From contig DAHUXM010000009.1 of assembly GCA_027307165.1 (NCBI GenBank), positions 1-64,000 of the forward strand: a stretch of 64,000 nt of DNA, in the 5' to 3' direction. Shown in pieces: positions 33,680-41,887 of this stretch. Both the position numbers and the translations under genes were made by a program. This DNA is from Gemmatimonadota bacterium. GTDB taxonomy: Bacteria; Gemmatimonadota; Gemmatimonadetes; Gemmatimonadales; Gemmatimonadaceae. Within the stretch, counting starts at the first letter, position 1. Each line of letters opens with the position of its first letter. Under the pieces are notes generated by a model. That model was not told the origin of the DNA and searched no databases. It was given only the letters and a program-made list of their open reading frames with translations.

Positions 33680-34942
33680 CTACCTCTCTGCCACGAACCC
33701 GTCTATGTGCCTGGCTTTCAGCTTCACCAGCTCCTGAGCTGCCGCCGCATGAGTCGCGTAATGTCCAATACGCACACGGTACGGCGCACTGGTGCCATCG
33801 ACGTAAGCGTCGTAGCCGCGTCCATGCAGCCCTGCGGCCAACTCCGTCGCCGCCGCCCTGGTACGGAACGCTGCAACCTGAACCGCGTACCGACCGCTCG
33901 ATGTGCTCGACGCCTCGGCAGTTGATTTCGCCGCTGGTTTCACCGCTGATCTTGCGGTCGCTTTCGCCGGCGCTGCCGGCGTCATCTTCAGCAGTTTCGA
34001 TTGCGCAGCCGATGCAAGTGCGCGATCGACCTCCTCTTTCGTAGGAGGACGGGAAACAACGCCGCTGCCAGCGCCTGACACACTACCTGACGCTGTGCCC
34101 ACGGGCGCCGTCGGCGCAGCCGAGCTCGTGGTCGAACTCGTAACTGCGGTGGGTGCGCTCGGCGCAACTACCGGCTCCGCCGGTCTCGCGACGGTATCGT
34201 GACGTTCGGGAACAGTATTCTTCGGAGATTCCTTGCTGGCTGCCGCAACTCTTGGAGCGGGCTTGACCGGCGGCTTCGGCGAATTCACGACCGGCACATT
34301 CTTCACCGGAGCCGGCGCTGGAGCCGCATTCGTCGCGAGTGTTACACCTCTGCAACGCTGCTGCTGAAAATCAATGCGATTCCTGAGCTCCACATTGGAC
34401 GCCGGCGCGCTCGCCATTGCGTCGCTGTTGGCCGCACATGCATGCGGTGCGTCGTTCGCATCGAAGTACATCCTGGCGACCCAGTAGCTCGCTTCCGCAT
34501 GCAGCGGACTCAGCGGATGCTCCAGTACGAGTCGCTGAAAGTGTTGCAGCGCCGCCGCGTTCTCACCACGTGCCGACTCCAGCTGACCGATCCGAAGCAG
34601 CGCGTCGGGCACTCTACCGGAGAGCGGATAGTCCACGATGATCTGCCGGTACGCGTGCTCTGAATCCCTCGCATTGGCAGCCAGTGTGGCGCGCCAGTAA
34701 AGCCCCTCGGCGTACGCCGGCGTTCCCGCAGGCGCGGCATTGGCGACCGAATCAGCCAGCTTGCGTCCGCCGGCAGCGTCTCCGTTCGCCACCATCTGCT
34801 GGGCTCGAAGGTACAGTGTGCTGTCCTTCGCCGACTGCGCTCCGGCTACAGCCGGCAGCAACAGACAGAGTTGCAGCGCGCGGATATATCCGCGGCTCGG
34901 GAACGGCGCCCCCTGCCCAGTCCGTGGTGCCCCGCGGCCCAT
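33680..34942 (-). CDS. TPR-SPOR periplasmic protein
   Basis: The protein has a Sec signal (ALQLCLLLPAVAGAQ), tetratricopeptide-type helices (residues about 50-190, SEHAYRQIIVDYPLSGRVPDA), a long Ala/Pro/Thr-rich linker, and a C-terminal SPOR domain (GRYAVQVAAFRTRAAATELA, YDAYVDGTSAPYRVRIGHY). SPOR domains bind denuded peptidoglycan at division septa. The start is uncertain: ATGs at 34987, 34975 and 34942 are in frame, with no clear Shine-Dalgarno. The last gives the most natural signal peptide. The signal's n-region (SRGYIRA) is encoded by a family-2 palindrome. Confidence 0.85.
   Translation of the reverse strand: MGRGAPRTGQGAPFPSRGYIRALQLCLLLPAVAGAQSAKDSTLYLRAQQMVANGDAAGGRKLADSVANAAPAGTPAYAEGLYWRATLAANARDSEHAYRQIIVDYPLSGRVPDALLRIGQLESARGENAAALQHFQRLVLEHPLSPLHAEASYWVARMYFDANDAPHACAANSDAMASAPASNVELRNRIDFQQQRCRGVTLATNAAPAPAPVKNVPVVNSPKPPVKPAPRVAAASKESPKNTVPERHDTVARPAEPVVAPSAPTAVTSSTTSSAAPTAPVGTASGSVSGAGSGVVSRPPTKEEVDRALASAAQSKLLKMTPAAPAKATARSAVKPAAKSTAEASSTSSGRYAVQVAAFRTRAAATELAAGLHGRGYDAYVDGTSAPYRVRIGHYATHAAAAQELVKLKARHIDGFVAER
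34879..34894. repeat. family-2 palindrome inside the SPOR gene signal-peptide region
   Basis: CGCGGATATATCCGCG is a 16-bp perfect palindrome of the intergenic family, read in frame as part of the signal peptide. Confidence 0.65.
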
Positions 34943-35043
34943 GAACGAAACTCTGCAGAAATTTGTGAAACTCATGATTTGGCTCATTTGTCGCGAGGAT
35001 GCTTCTAATATGGCGTGTTACTGTCGCGAATCATGCCGCGAAT

Positions 35044-36102
35044 CTATGCTGCCCGACGACGACCAGATGCCGCGCAGATGGCAAGGACCGTCGTCGCAAG
35101 GATCTGGTTTTCAGATGATACACGTGACTCCTTGAGGGCGACGTCCGCCGCCAGAAGCGCGGTCACCGCCCTGTCGCACTCGGATGTCTTCCACTCCCGA
35201 GCCGCCATCGCCCAGGCCCGTGCAGCCCCGGTCCACGGGCGGCCCGGGTAAGCACCGGTCGACTTGAGGAGCTGAAAATACTCGCCTTCCAGCCGTCCCG
35301 CCGGTAGGCCGGAATCCAGCCGGCAGCGACCCCACGCGAGTGCCAACATCTGCGTCGACAGGGCCATGACGACGCTCACCCCGCTCGTCTTGGGTTGCGC
35401 CAGAACATGCGGAATGAGATTGAGCGCTCCCGTAGCATCCCGCTGCAACACCTTGTCGAGAAAATCGGACACGGTTTCTCCGCGCCGAATTCCTACGGCC
35501 GCGCCGATTGCATCTTCAGTGATCGGCGCACCGCTGGTGTAGCTGGCGAGTTTGTCCAGCTCCGATGCCAGTTGATACAGATCGTTGCCTACTGCTTCGT
35601 GCAACAGATCCGCTGCCGATTCCGTTATCTCGACGCCAAGCTCCGATTTGGCGTGATGCGCAATCCACTTCGAGACGCGGCTGCCGTCGAGCGGACTGAA
35701 TTCCATCGGCGTGGTCGACATCTGCAGAGCCTTGTCTGCCTTGGCGCCGGGAGCCGCTACGAGCAGGACCAGTGTCTCGTGCGACGGATGCTTGAGGTAT
35801 CTGTCGAGCGCGCTGCGCGCGTCCTTCCTGAGCGCCCCTACCTCGCGAATTATCGCGACCCGGCGCTCCGCCATCATCGGTGGCGTGTCTAGCAGCGATC
35901 CCAGTGATTCGGCATCCAGATCAGCAGCCCGACGCGTATCCAGATTGAAGTCGCGCGTTGCCGGATCGACCGCGGCAAGAACGAGCTGCTTCACCGCTTC
36001 GTTCTTCTGGTACTCGTCGTCCCCGTAAACGTAATACGCCCCGTCGAACTGCCGTTTCTTCACGGCGTCACGGAGCGTCTTGAGGGCAGCGTCGGTTGCC
36101 AT
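35044..36102 (-). CDS. holA: DNA polymerase III subunit delta
   Basis: The 352-residue clamp-loader subunit has the delta signature at the start (DGAYYVYGDDEYQKNEAVKQL). A Rossmann-like AAA+ domain follows without P-loop activity, with DTPPMMAERRVAIIREV, and helical collar segments (AVGNDLYQLASELDKLASY, GETVSDFLDKVLQRD). It opens the sliding clamp at the replication fork. I use the ATG at 36102 rather than a TTG two codons upstream. Oriented with the SPOR gene and mutS, about 100 bases upstream of the SPOR gene. Confidence 0.93.
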   Translation of the reverse strand: MATDAALKTLRDAVKKRQFDGAYYVYGDDEYQKNEAVKQLVLAAVDPATRDFNLDTRRAADLDAESLGSLLDTPPMMAERRVAIIREVGALRKDARSALDRYLKHPSHETLVLLVAAPGAKADKALQMSTTPMEFSPLDGSRVSKWIAHHAKSELGVEITESAADLLHEAVGNDLYQLASELDKLASYTSGAPITEDAIGAAVGIRRGETVSDFLDKVLQRDATGALNLIPHVLAQPKTSGVSVVMALSTQMLALAWGRCRLDSGLPAGRLEGEYFQLLKSTGAYPGRPWTGAARAWAMAAREWKTSECDRAVTALLAADVALKESRVSSENQILATTVLAICAASGRRRAA

Positions 36103-36131
36103 GCCCAAAATCTAATTTCGCGGAGCGAAGA

Positions 36132-36644
36132 CTATCGCGGTTGCGTGTAGCTCACGGTCTGAAGACCGCCCTGTTCCACCAGCAACGCAGCCGGCCAGAT
36201 CGGCATTCCAGCAGAAACCGACGCAACTATCGAGGGCACTGGAGTCGTGTCAGGCGGGACCGCCATTGCAACTGCGGGTGGCAGCACGATCTCCGGCAGT
36301 GCCCGCTGTTGCTCCGTCACTCTCATCGTTTCAGCCACGTAACCCAACATTATCAACGATGCGATTACGCCAATCGCCGCCACTGTTCGGAATCGTCCCC
36401 CGGATGCGGTAGCCTGATTCAGCCGGCATTCTCTCAGCCGCGCATTGAGCCGGAATGCAAAGTCCGCAGAGGGCTCGATCGGTGCAAGATTGTGCACGAG
36501 CATGAGCGAGCGCCGCACACTGGCATCCAGACGAGCACAGTCGGCGCACTCAGCGATGTGACGCTGCATACGTACGAGCTCGACCCCTGCCAGGGTGTCG
36601 TCTACGAAGGAGCAGTGAAGATCTTTGAACTCTGAACAGCGCAT
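36132..36644 (-). CDS. zinc-binding anti-sigma factor (transmembrane)
   Basis: From the ATG at 36644 the 170-residue protein starts with a ZAS domain: MRCSEFKDLHCSFVDDTLAG and the HxxxCxxC motif in QRHIAECADC. A helical segment and one transmembrane span (FRTVAAIGVIASLIMLGYVA) follow, then a periplasmic Pro-rich tail. It lies downstream of an ECF sigma gene on the same strand and is its likely inhibitor, releasing it on oxidative or envelope stress. The frame extends upstream to 36950 only through repeat DNA; that extension is rejected. A hairpin-rich element separates it from the sigma gene. Confidence 0.88.
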   Translation of the reverse strand: MRCSEFKDLHCSFVDDTLAGVELVRMQRHIAECADCARLDASVRRSLMLVHNLAPIEPSADFAFRLNARLRECRLNQATASGGRFRTVAAIGVIASLIMLGYVAETMRVTEQQRALPEIVLPPAVAMAVPPDTTPVPSIVASVSAGMPIWPAALLVEQGGLQTVSYTQPR

Positions 36645-36717
36645 CGAATAAGGATACCGGGCGGCGTCAATAATAGTTCCCGGCCAATCGACCGGCCAGG
36701 CAGGAAGTCCGGATATC

Positions 36718-36853
36718 GTCATTCCCGCAAAACCGGCGACCCACGCTATCGTCATTCCCGCGAAAGCGGGAATCCATGTTATCGATCTCCGGGCGCGATC
36801 GCAGCACCGTGCGGGTCGGCAGCAGATGGATTCCCGCTTTCGCGGGAATGACG
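36718..36853 (+). mobile_element. MITE/REP-like element, family 1 copy D, between sigma and anti-sigma genes
   Basis: A degenerate unit at 36718 is followed by a 104-bp element at 36750-36853 with GTTATCGATCTCC inside and the inverted right arm at 36826-36853. Read from the minus strand, its strong stem-loops lie in the mRNA between the sigma stop (36931) and the anti-sigma start (36644). Confidence 0.75.
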
Positions 36854-36930
36854 AGGTGCCGATGGATCCGTAAACAGAAAACGCGTGGCCAGTACCCCCG
36901 GTCACGCGTTTCTCACCGACTCCGGCCCTT

Positions 36931-37584
36931 CTAGCCCAGCCACGGTCCAATTATCTCGGCAAAACTGTTTCGCGCCCGATTCAGGCGCGACTTGACGGTT
37001 CCGAGGTTGGTGTGGGTTATCTCGGCAATCTCCTCGTACGACTTCCCCTCGAGCTCACGGAGAACGAAGACGTTCCTGTGATGTTCCGGAAGCTGACCAA
37101 CCGCCTCCTCGACCTTCTCCCGGATGTCACGCTTCCGGAACAGGTCGTCTGGCCGGTTGCCAGGATCCTCGAACTGCAACGGACGCTCCTCATCCTGCCA
37201 GTTCTTGGTGATCGTCTGAAACAGAACCAGCGGGTTGCGCGAGCGATTCCGCAGCTCGTTCTTGGCGAGGTTGGACGCAATGGTATAGACCCAGGTCGAG
37301 AACTTCTTCGACCGGTCGAAACGGTGCAGATGCCGGTACACGCGGATGAACACTTCCTGCACCAGGTCCTCGGCTTTCTCCCTGTCGCCGATCGTCCGGT
37401 AGATGAAATTCAGGAGGCGCGTTTGATAGCGCTCCACTAGCTCCGAGAATGCACGCTCTTCGCCGTTTAGAAACGCCGAGACGACTTCGGAATCTTCAGC
37501 CGTGCGAAGTCTGTCGCGGATCGTCGATCCAACGAGCTCGGCATGGGCAAGTGCTGGTAAGGTCTTACGAGCGGCAATGGCCAT
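36931..37584 (-). CDS. ECF RNA polymerase sigma factor (RpoE-like)
   Basis: The 217-residue sigma factor has region 2 (FSELVERYQTRLLNFIYRTI, EKAEDLVQEVFIRVYRHL, the -10 helix FSTWVYTIASNLAKNELR) and region 4 (LPEHHRNVFVLRELEGKSYE, HTNLGTVKSRLNRARNSF). It has no region 1.1 or 3. Start ATG 37584 is chosen for its strong AGGGGA Shine-Dalgarno. The anti-sigma gene lies downstream on the same strand. A weak GGAACAG element on the minus strand at 37819-37825 could be an autoregulated promoter. Confidence 0.93.
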   Translation of the reverse strand: MAIAARKTLPALAHAELVGSTIRDRLRTAEDSEVVSAFLNGEERAFSELVERYQTRLLNFIYRTIGDREKAEDLVQEVFIRVYRHLHRFDRSKKFSTWVYTIASNLAKNELRNRSRNPLVLFQTITKNWQDEERPLQFEDPGNRPDDLFRKRDIREKVEEAVGQLPEHHRNVFVLRELEGKSYEEIAEITHTNLGTVKSRLNRARNSFAEIIGPWLG

Positions 37585-37960
37585 AAAATCCCCTTTTTTG
37601 GGACAACTGTTCAACGGGGCGGGGTCGGGATTGGCCGGCCCATGCGAAGTCCCTCCGGACAGGTGCTTCGCTCTGATATTAGACAGGCACCACCCGTGCC
37701 GGGTTGCCTGCTGTTGATAAAGTCGGCTAACACGTTATGTATCAATGATTTAGCCGCCATCTCAAGGTTCTTGGACTGCCATTCTGTCGCGCCATTCTGA
37801 CTGAATCGACCGCGCGAGCTGTTCCTCAACGCCAATTAGACGTTCGCACAGCTCGCTTCGTTAACACAAAAACGGAACTTTGTTCCCTTGCAACCATCCT
37901 GACGCGGATGGCATCCAATGCACTGTAGCTGCCATCCCTGGCCCTGCCACAGGAGTTCGC
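37585..37960. other. 376-bp divergent regulatory region
   Basis: This separates the sigma factor gene (minus) and the DUF4097 operon (plus). Apart from the sigmaE-like promoter at 37874-37902 and the weaker minus-strand GGAAC element at 37819-37825, it holds no recognisable gene. It is more A/T-rich than the flanks near 37725-37760. Confidence 0.6.
37874..37902 (+). promoter_or_regulatory. candidate ECF (sigmaE-type) promoter
   Basis: GGAACTT (37874-37880), exactly the sigmaE -35 consensus, is followed after 16 bp by TCCTGA (37897-37902), close to the sigmaE -10 (TCTGA/TCAAA). The first gene starts about 50 bases downstream at GTG 37961. Confidence 0.55.
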
Positions 37961-38917
37961 GTGCTGAAGACCGCCATTACTGCCCTGTCCGTCGTCCTCC
38001 TTCATGGATTACCTGCCAACGACCCTTCAACATTAACGACGGTCACCACCGTCGCCGACACTTCGGCGGATTTCACATGGACCGGAACCGTGACTGATGG
38101 CGGCTGGCTCCGAATAGGCAACCTTGCCGGCACTGTCGAGGTGAGACGGACATCCGGAAAGACCATCGATGTTCAGGCTACGAAGGAGCCGGACTTCGAT
38201 CGTTGGATCTGGTTCGGTAATTCTGTCCAACCGGTCAGATTCATCACTCAGCGCCAGGGCTCGGATGTGGTGATCTGCGCCATTTCTGATGAGAAGCCCA
38301 GCTGCAACGCAAACGATCTTTCTTCTCCCGACGATGATGATGATGATGGGCATCCACAGCCGATGCGCATCGTCGTGCTGCTGCCTGCCGGCGTCTCGCT
38401 CCAGGCGGCGACGAGACATGGTGATCTCCACATCACAGATGCTGGCGCGGACGTCATCGCTCGCAGTGGACATGGCAGCATCTCCATCCGGAACGTCGCT
38501 GGCACCGTCGACGCGAACACTGGCCATGGCGACATGGATATAGTCAACGCCGCAAAGCAGATCAGCGCCAGAACCGGCCACGGCAATATCCACGTGTCCA
38601 ATGTCGGTGCGGTGCATGCAAACACGGGCCACGGAGACATCGTTGCGGAGTTGGCTGGGGCTGCTGCCGTCGGCTCCAACGACATGATGTTCGAGACTGG
38701 ACACGGCAACGTGCGCGTCGTTGCACCAAGAGCCCTGAGCGGCGATGTGGATCTGCATACCGGCCATGGTCGGGTATCGTCGGATTTTCCACTCACGATC
38801 AGCGATCAGAGCAGGCACTCGAGGACGGGATCCGCACACGGCGTTCTGGGCTCGGGCGGTCGTTCCGTACGACTGTCAACCGGCCATGGTGACATCAGCC
38901 TGACGACTGCCGGATGA
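37961..38917 (+). CDS. DUF4097-type repeat protein, secreted
   Basis: The 318-residue product starts at GTG 37961, with AGGAG six bases upstream, and has a signal peptide (LKTAITALSVVLLHGLPA). After a beta domain and a poly-Asp run (PDDDDDDGHPQP), at least seven short repeats of the form xTGHGxxxI/V occur, such as ARSGHGSISI, ANTGHGDMDI, ARTGHGNIHV, ANTGHGDIVA and FETGHGNVRV. This is the DUF4097 (putative adhesin) pattern of stacked strands. Function unknown; homologues are often next to sigma/anti-sigma or sensor genes, as here. First gene of an operon with a histidine kinase. Confidence 0.85.
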   Translation: MLKTAITALSVVLLHGLPANDPSTLTTVTTVADTSADFTWTGTVTDGGWLRIGNLAGTVEVRRTSGKTIDVQATKEPDFDRWIWFGNSVQPVRFITQRQGSDVVICAISDEKPSCNANDLSSPDDDDDDGHPQPMRIVVLLPAGVSLQAATRHGDLHITDAGADVIARSGHGSISIRNVAGTVDANTGHGDMDIVNAAKQISARTGHGNIHVSNVGAVHANTGHGDIVAELAGAAAVGSNDMMFETGHGNVRVVAPRALSGDVDLHTGHGRVSSDFPLTISDQSRHSRTGSAHGVLGSGGRSVRLSTGHGDISLTTAG

Positions 38918-38950
38918 CGCGCGGCGGGGATAACTTCTCATCTCCCCGCC

Positions 38951-40951
38951 ATGTCCATTCGGAATATGTCTTTGGAGCGCAAGCTCCCTCTACTCGTCAT
39001 TGCGGTTCTCGTGGCAACACTGGCAACCTCGGTGGGCCTGGCGTATCGCGAGGTTCGCCACTCGGCAGAGCTCGCAGCGGGGGCGCGCATTCAAACAGCG
39101 TCCCGGCAACTTGCATCGCTATCTTCGTTATCGGTAACCCAGCGCGCGAAACTGCTGCGCGAGGTTGCGGCGACACCTGCGGTCAGACGCGCCGTCGCGT
39201 CGCCAACTTCGCGTTCCCCCACGACGGGCGCTGTACCGAATCACACCGAGGCATATGCTGCGCTGCACCGGCTGGTCATCCCCAGTGACTCGACGCTTGC
39301 AATAGAACTGTGGTCAGCGGACGGCCAGCTGATTGATAGCGTTGGTGGCCCTCCTGCAACACCCGGCACGATCAGCGATAGCCATCAGTCCTTTCCAATT
39401 CCAGGAAATGACGCGCCGCAGACCACGATGCCGAAGGGCAGCAACGCGCAATTTCTGCCGTTCTTCGCAGGTCGCGACAATGAGGTCTACTACTGGATGA
39501 CCGTGGCGGTGATCGATGCTGGCAACCGTGTCGGCTGGATCGCGGAACAGGCACGCATCAAATCGCGCCCGAACGCCGATCGGCAAATCAACGGCTTGAT
39601 CGGTGACCACACAGCTGCGTATTTCCGGAACGACACCGGCACGTTCTGGAGCACGATCGGCGGCATTCCGGCCACTGCACCGGCCCATGCGCCGGCACTT
39701 TCCAGGGTGACCGCAACAGATACGCTCCACGTTGCGTCGTACGACCACGCGCAACACGGTACCGTGCTGGCGACCACCATTCCGATTGACGGAACACCGT
39801 GGGCGTTGGTACTGGAGGTCGAGCACGCAGCGGTGGTCGCCCCCGCCAGATCGATGCTCGCGCGATTCACACTGCTGAGTTCTCTGCTCCTGATCGCTGC
39901 AGCAGCCGCGTCATGGCTGTTGATTCGCGGTGCAGTACGACCGCTCGTCGACCTCACACGAGCTGCCACATCGATGGCGCGTGGAGACTACTCTTCGCGC
40001 GTTGCCGTTCAGAATAACGACGAAGTCGGACGACTTGGCACCTCGTTCAACGAGATGGCTGGCAAGGTCGCGGCTTCCCAGGCGCGACTGGCGGGGCAGG
40101 TTCAGGAAGCACAACGATTGGCGGATGAGCTGGATCAGGCAAGGGAAGTGGCTGTGAGCGCAAGCCAGGCGAAATCCAACTTCCTCGCCACGATGTCTCA
40201 CGAGATCAGAACGCCAATCAACGCCATCATTGGTTACGCTGACATTCTCGATCTTGGCATTTCCGGTCCGCTCAACGCCAAACAGCACGAGAACCTACGT
40301 CGTATCAGGACGAGCAGCAGCCATCTGCTTGCCCTGGTCAACGACGTGCTCGACCTGTCCAGAATCGAGTCCGGTACCATGCAGATGCACGCCGCACACG
40401 CCGAGACGCAACCATCGATCGACGCTGCTGTGGCGCTTGTAGAGCCGCAGGCTAGCGCCAAGCATATCAGGATCGTAATCAGCGCCAGCGACCCTGCGGC
40501 ATCGGCCTACAGAGGTGACGAACGTGGCGTGCGTCAGGCACTCGCCAATCTTCTCTCCAACGCAGTGAAGTTCACCAACTCTGGTGGCGAGATCGTAATC
40601 ACCTGCTCGCTGTCCAAACCAGTAGGCGCAAACGTGACCATGGACCGCAATTCGATGTATGTAGCCATACGCGTGGCGGATACCGGAATCGGAATCGATC
40701 AGGAAAAACTTGACAAGCTATTTCAACCGTTCACACAGCTCGAGGCGGATAACGGCAATCCGTACACACGCCAGAAGAGTGGTGCCGGTTTGGGTCTCTC
40801 GATCAGTCGTCATCTCGCCCGCATGATGGGCGGCGACATCACGGTGGAAAGCCGCCCGCAGCACGGTTCCACATTCACGCTCTGGCTACCGCATCAAACC
40901 GAAGGAGCGCGGGAAGCCGCTATCGCATCATATCCGTCACACAGAGTATAA
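38951..40951 (+). CDS. membrane sensor histidine kinase
   Basis: The 666-residue kinase has a transmembrane helix near residue 15, a periplasmic sensor of about 270 residues, and a second helix (ARFTLLSSLLLIAAAAASWLL). A HAMP domain follows (PLVDLTRAATSMARGDYSSR), then a HisKA domain with His417 in MSHEIRTPINAI, and a HATPase with NLLSNAVKFTNSGG, DTGIGI and KSGAGLGLSI. No receiver domain is fused and no response regulator is adjacent, so its partner is elsewhere. The sensor domain shows no family I recognise. It lies 33 bases after the DUF4097 gene. Confidence 0.93.
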   Translation: MSIRNMSLERKLPLLVIAVLVATLATSVGLAYREVRHSAELAAGARIQTASRQLASLSSLSVTQRAKLLREVAATPAVRRAVASPTSRSPTTGAVPNHTEAYAALHRLVIPSDSTLAIELWSADGQLIDSVGGPPATPGTISDSHQSFPIPGNDAPQTTMPKGSNAQFLPFFAGRDNEVYYWMTVAVIDAGNRVGWIAEQARIKSRPNADRQINGLIGDHTAAYFRNDTGTFWSTIGGIPATAPAHAPALSRVTATDTLHVASYDHAQHGTVLATTIPIDGTPWALVLEVEHAAVVAPARSMLARFTLLSSLLLIAAAAASWLLIRGAVRPLVDLTRAATSMARGDYSSRVAVQNNDEVGRLGTSFNEMAGKVAASQARLAGQVQEAQRLADELDQAREVAVSASQAKSNFLATMSHEIRTPINAIIGYADILDLGISGPLNAKQHENLRRIRTSSSHLLALVNDVLDLSRIESGTMQMHAAHAETQPSIDAAVALVEPQASAKHIRIVISASDPAASAYRGDERGVRQALANLLSNAVKFTNSGGEIVITCSLSKPVGANVTMDRNSMYVAIRVADTGIGIDQEKLDKLFQPFTQLEADNGNPYTRQKSGAGLGLSISRHLARMMGGDITVESRPQHGSTFTLWLPHQTEGAREAAIASYPSHRV

Positions 40952-40952
40952 C

Positions 40953-41291
40953 GTGATCAAATTGATTGTTGTCATAAAGCGCAACACCGCCATGTCGCCC
41001 GAAGAATTTCACAGATACTGGCGCACCGAGCACGCCACGAAGGTGCGCTCGATTGCCGCCACGTCCAGATATATCCGGCGCTATGTACAGGCGCACACAC
41101 TCGACGCCGAATACGCTGCTGGCAATCCGGCGTACGACGGTACCGCCGAGCTCTGGTTCGATTCTGTGGAGGACAAGAACGCTTTCTTCTCCGATCCTGA
41201 TTACCTGGCGATAGTCGCCCCTGACGAGCGTGTCTTCGCCGACATGGATCAGACGCAGTTTCTCGTCACGAACGAGGAAAGCGTGATATGA
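40953..41291 (+). CDS. EthD domain protein
   Basis: The 112-residue protein is a dimeric ferredoxin-like EthD/DABB fold: IKLIVVIKRNTAMSPEEFHR, YWRTEHATKVRSI and a C-terminal DMDQTQFLVTNEE. EthD relatives act in degradation pathways or as small stress or polyketide-type enzymes. The start is GTG, one base after the kinase stop, so it is the last gene of the operon. Confidence 0.85.
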   Translation: MIKLIVVIKRNTAMSPEEFHRYWRTEHATKVRSIAATSRYIRRYVQAHTLDAEYAAGNPAYDGTAELWFDSVEDKNAFFSDPDYLAIVAPDERVFADMDQTQFLVTNEESVI

Positions 41292-41315
41292 TCGTGATAC
41301 CGGATCGAGCGTGAC

Positions 41316-41867
41316 CTACCGGAGCTCCGCTCCGAATCCTGCGGCATACAGAATTATCAACGCAGTCTTCGCGTCCCGGATCTCGTTCGTCTGAATCATC
41401 CTGAGGGCGTGCGATAACTTGAACGTCACGACCTCGCTGAACTCATCCGCTTCGAGATGTTTCTCGCCGGTTGTGAGTCCAGTCGCCATGAACGAGTGAA
41501 TTACCTCGTCCGTGAAGCCGGGCGTCGTCAGGAAGCTGAACATCGGCTCGATACGTTGTGCACTGCAGCCGGTCTCTTCACGTAATTCCCGCTCAGCGCA
41601 ATGCCTGGGGCTTTCGTCCTTCTCCAGCTTTCCCGCTGGCACTTCGTACAGATAGCCGCCGGCGGCATATCTGTATTGCCTGAGCAGCATGATCTGCGGA
41701 TCTTCGCCCGCTGGATCGGTCAGGAATGGCAGAATCGCAGCGGCACCGGAATGCCGGATGATCTCCATCTCGCCCGTCGTCCCATCGGGAAAACGAACCT
41801 GATCCACATCCAGGGATACAACGTTGCCGGTGTAGATGCGGTGCGATGCAATCAGTGGATCAGACAT
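41316..41867 (-). CDS. nudF: Nudix hydrolase, ADP-ribose pyrophosphatase type
   Basis: The 183-residue protein has an intact Nudix box (GKLEKDESPRHCAERELREETG in pattern Gx5Ex7REUxEExG) preceded by QYRYAAGGYLYEVPAG, which is characteristic of ADP-ribose pyrophosphatases. It hydrolyses ADP-ribose to AMP and ribose 5-phosphate. It lies 20 bases downstream of an M16 gene on the same strand. Exact substrate is inferred, so the symbol is tentative. Confidence 0.85.
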   Translation of the reverse strand: MSDPLIASHRIYTGNVVSLDVDQVRFPDGTTGEMEIIRHSGAAAILPFLTDPAGEDPQIMLLRQYRYAAGGYLYEVPAGKLEKDESPRHCAERELREETGCSAQRIEPMFSFLTTPGFTDEVIHSFMATGLTTGEKHLEADEFSEVVTFKLSHALRMIQTNEIRDAKTALIILYAAGFGAELR

Positions 41868-41887
41868 TTAGCCCAATGGTTGAAGTT

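Noticed and set aside
36645..36950. N-terminal extension of the anti-sigma gene (SFPRKRESICCR-like residues)
   Set aside because: It is translated repeat DNA from copy D; the ZAS domain starts at the ATG at 36644.
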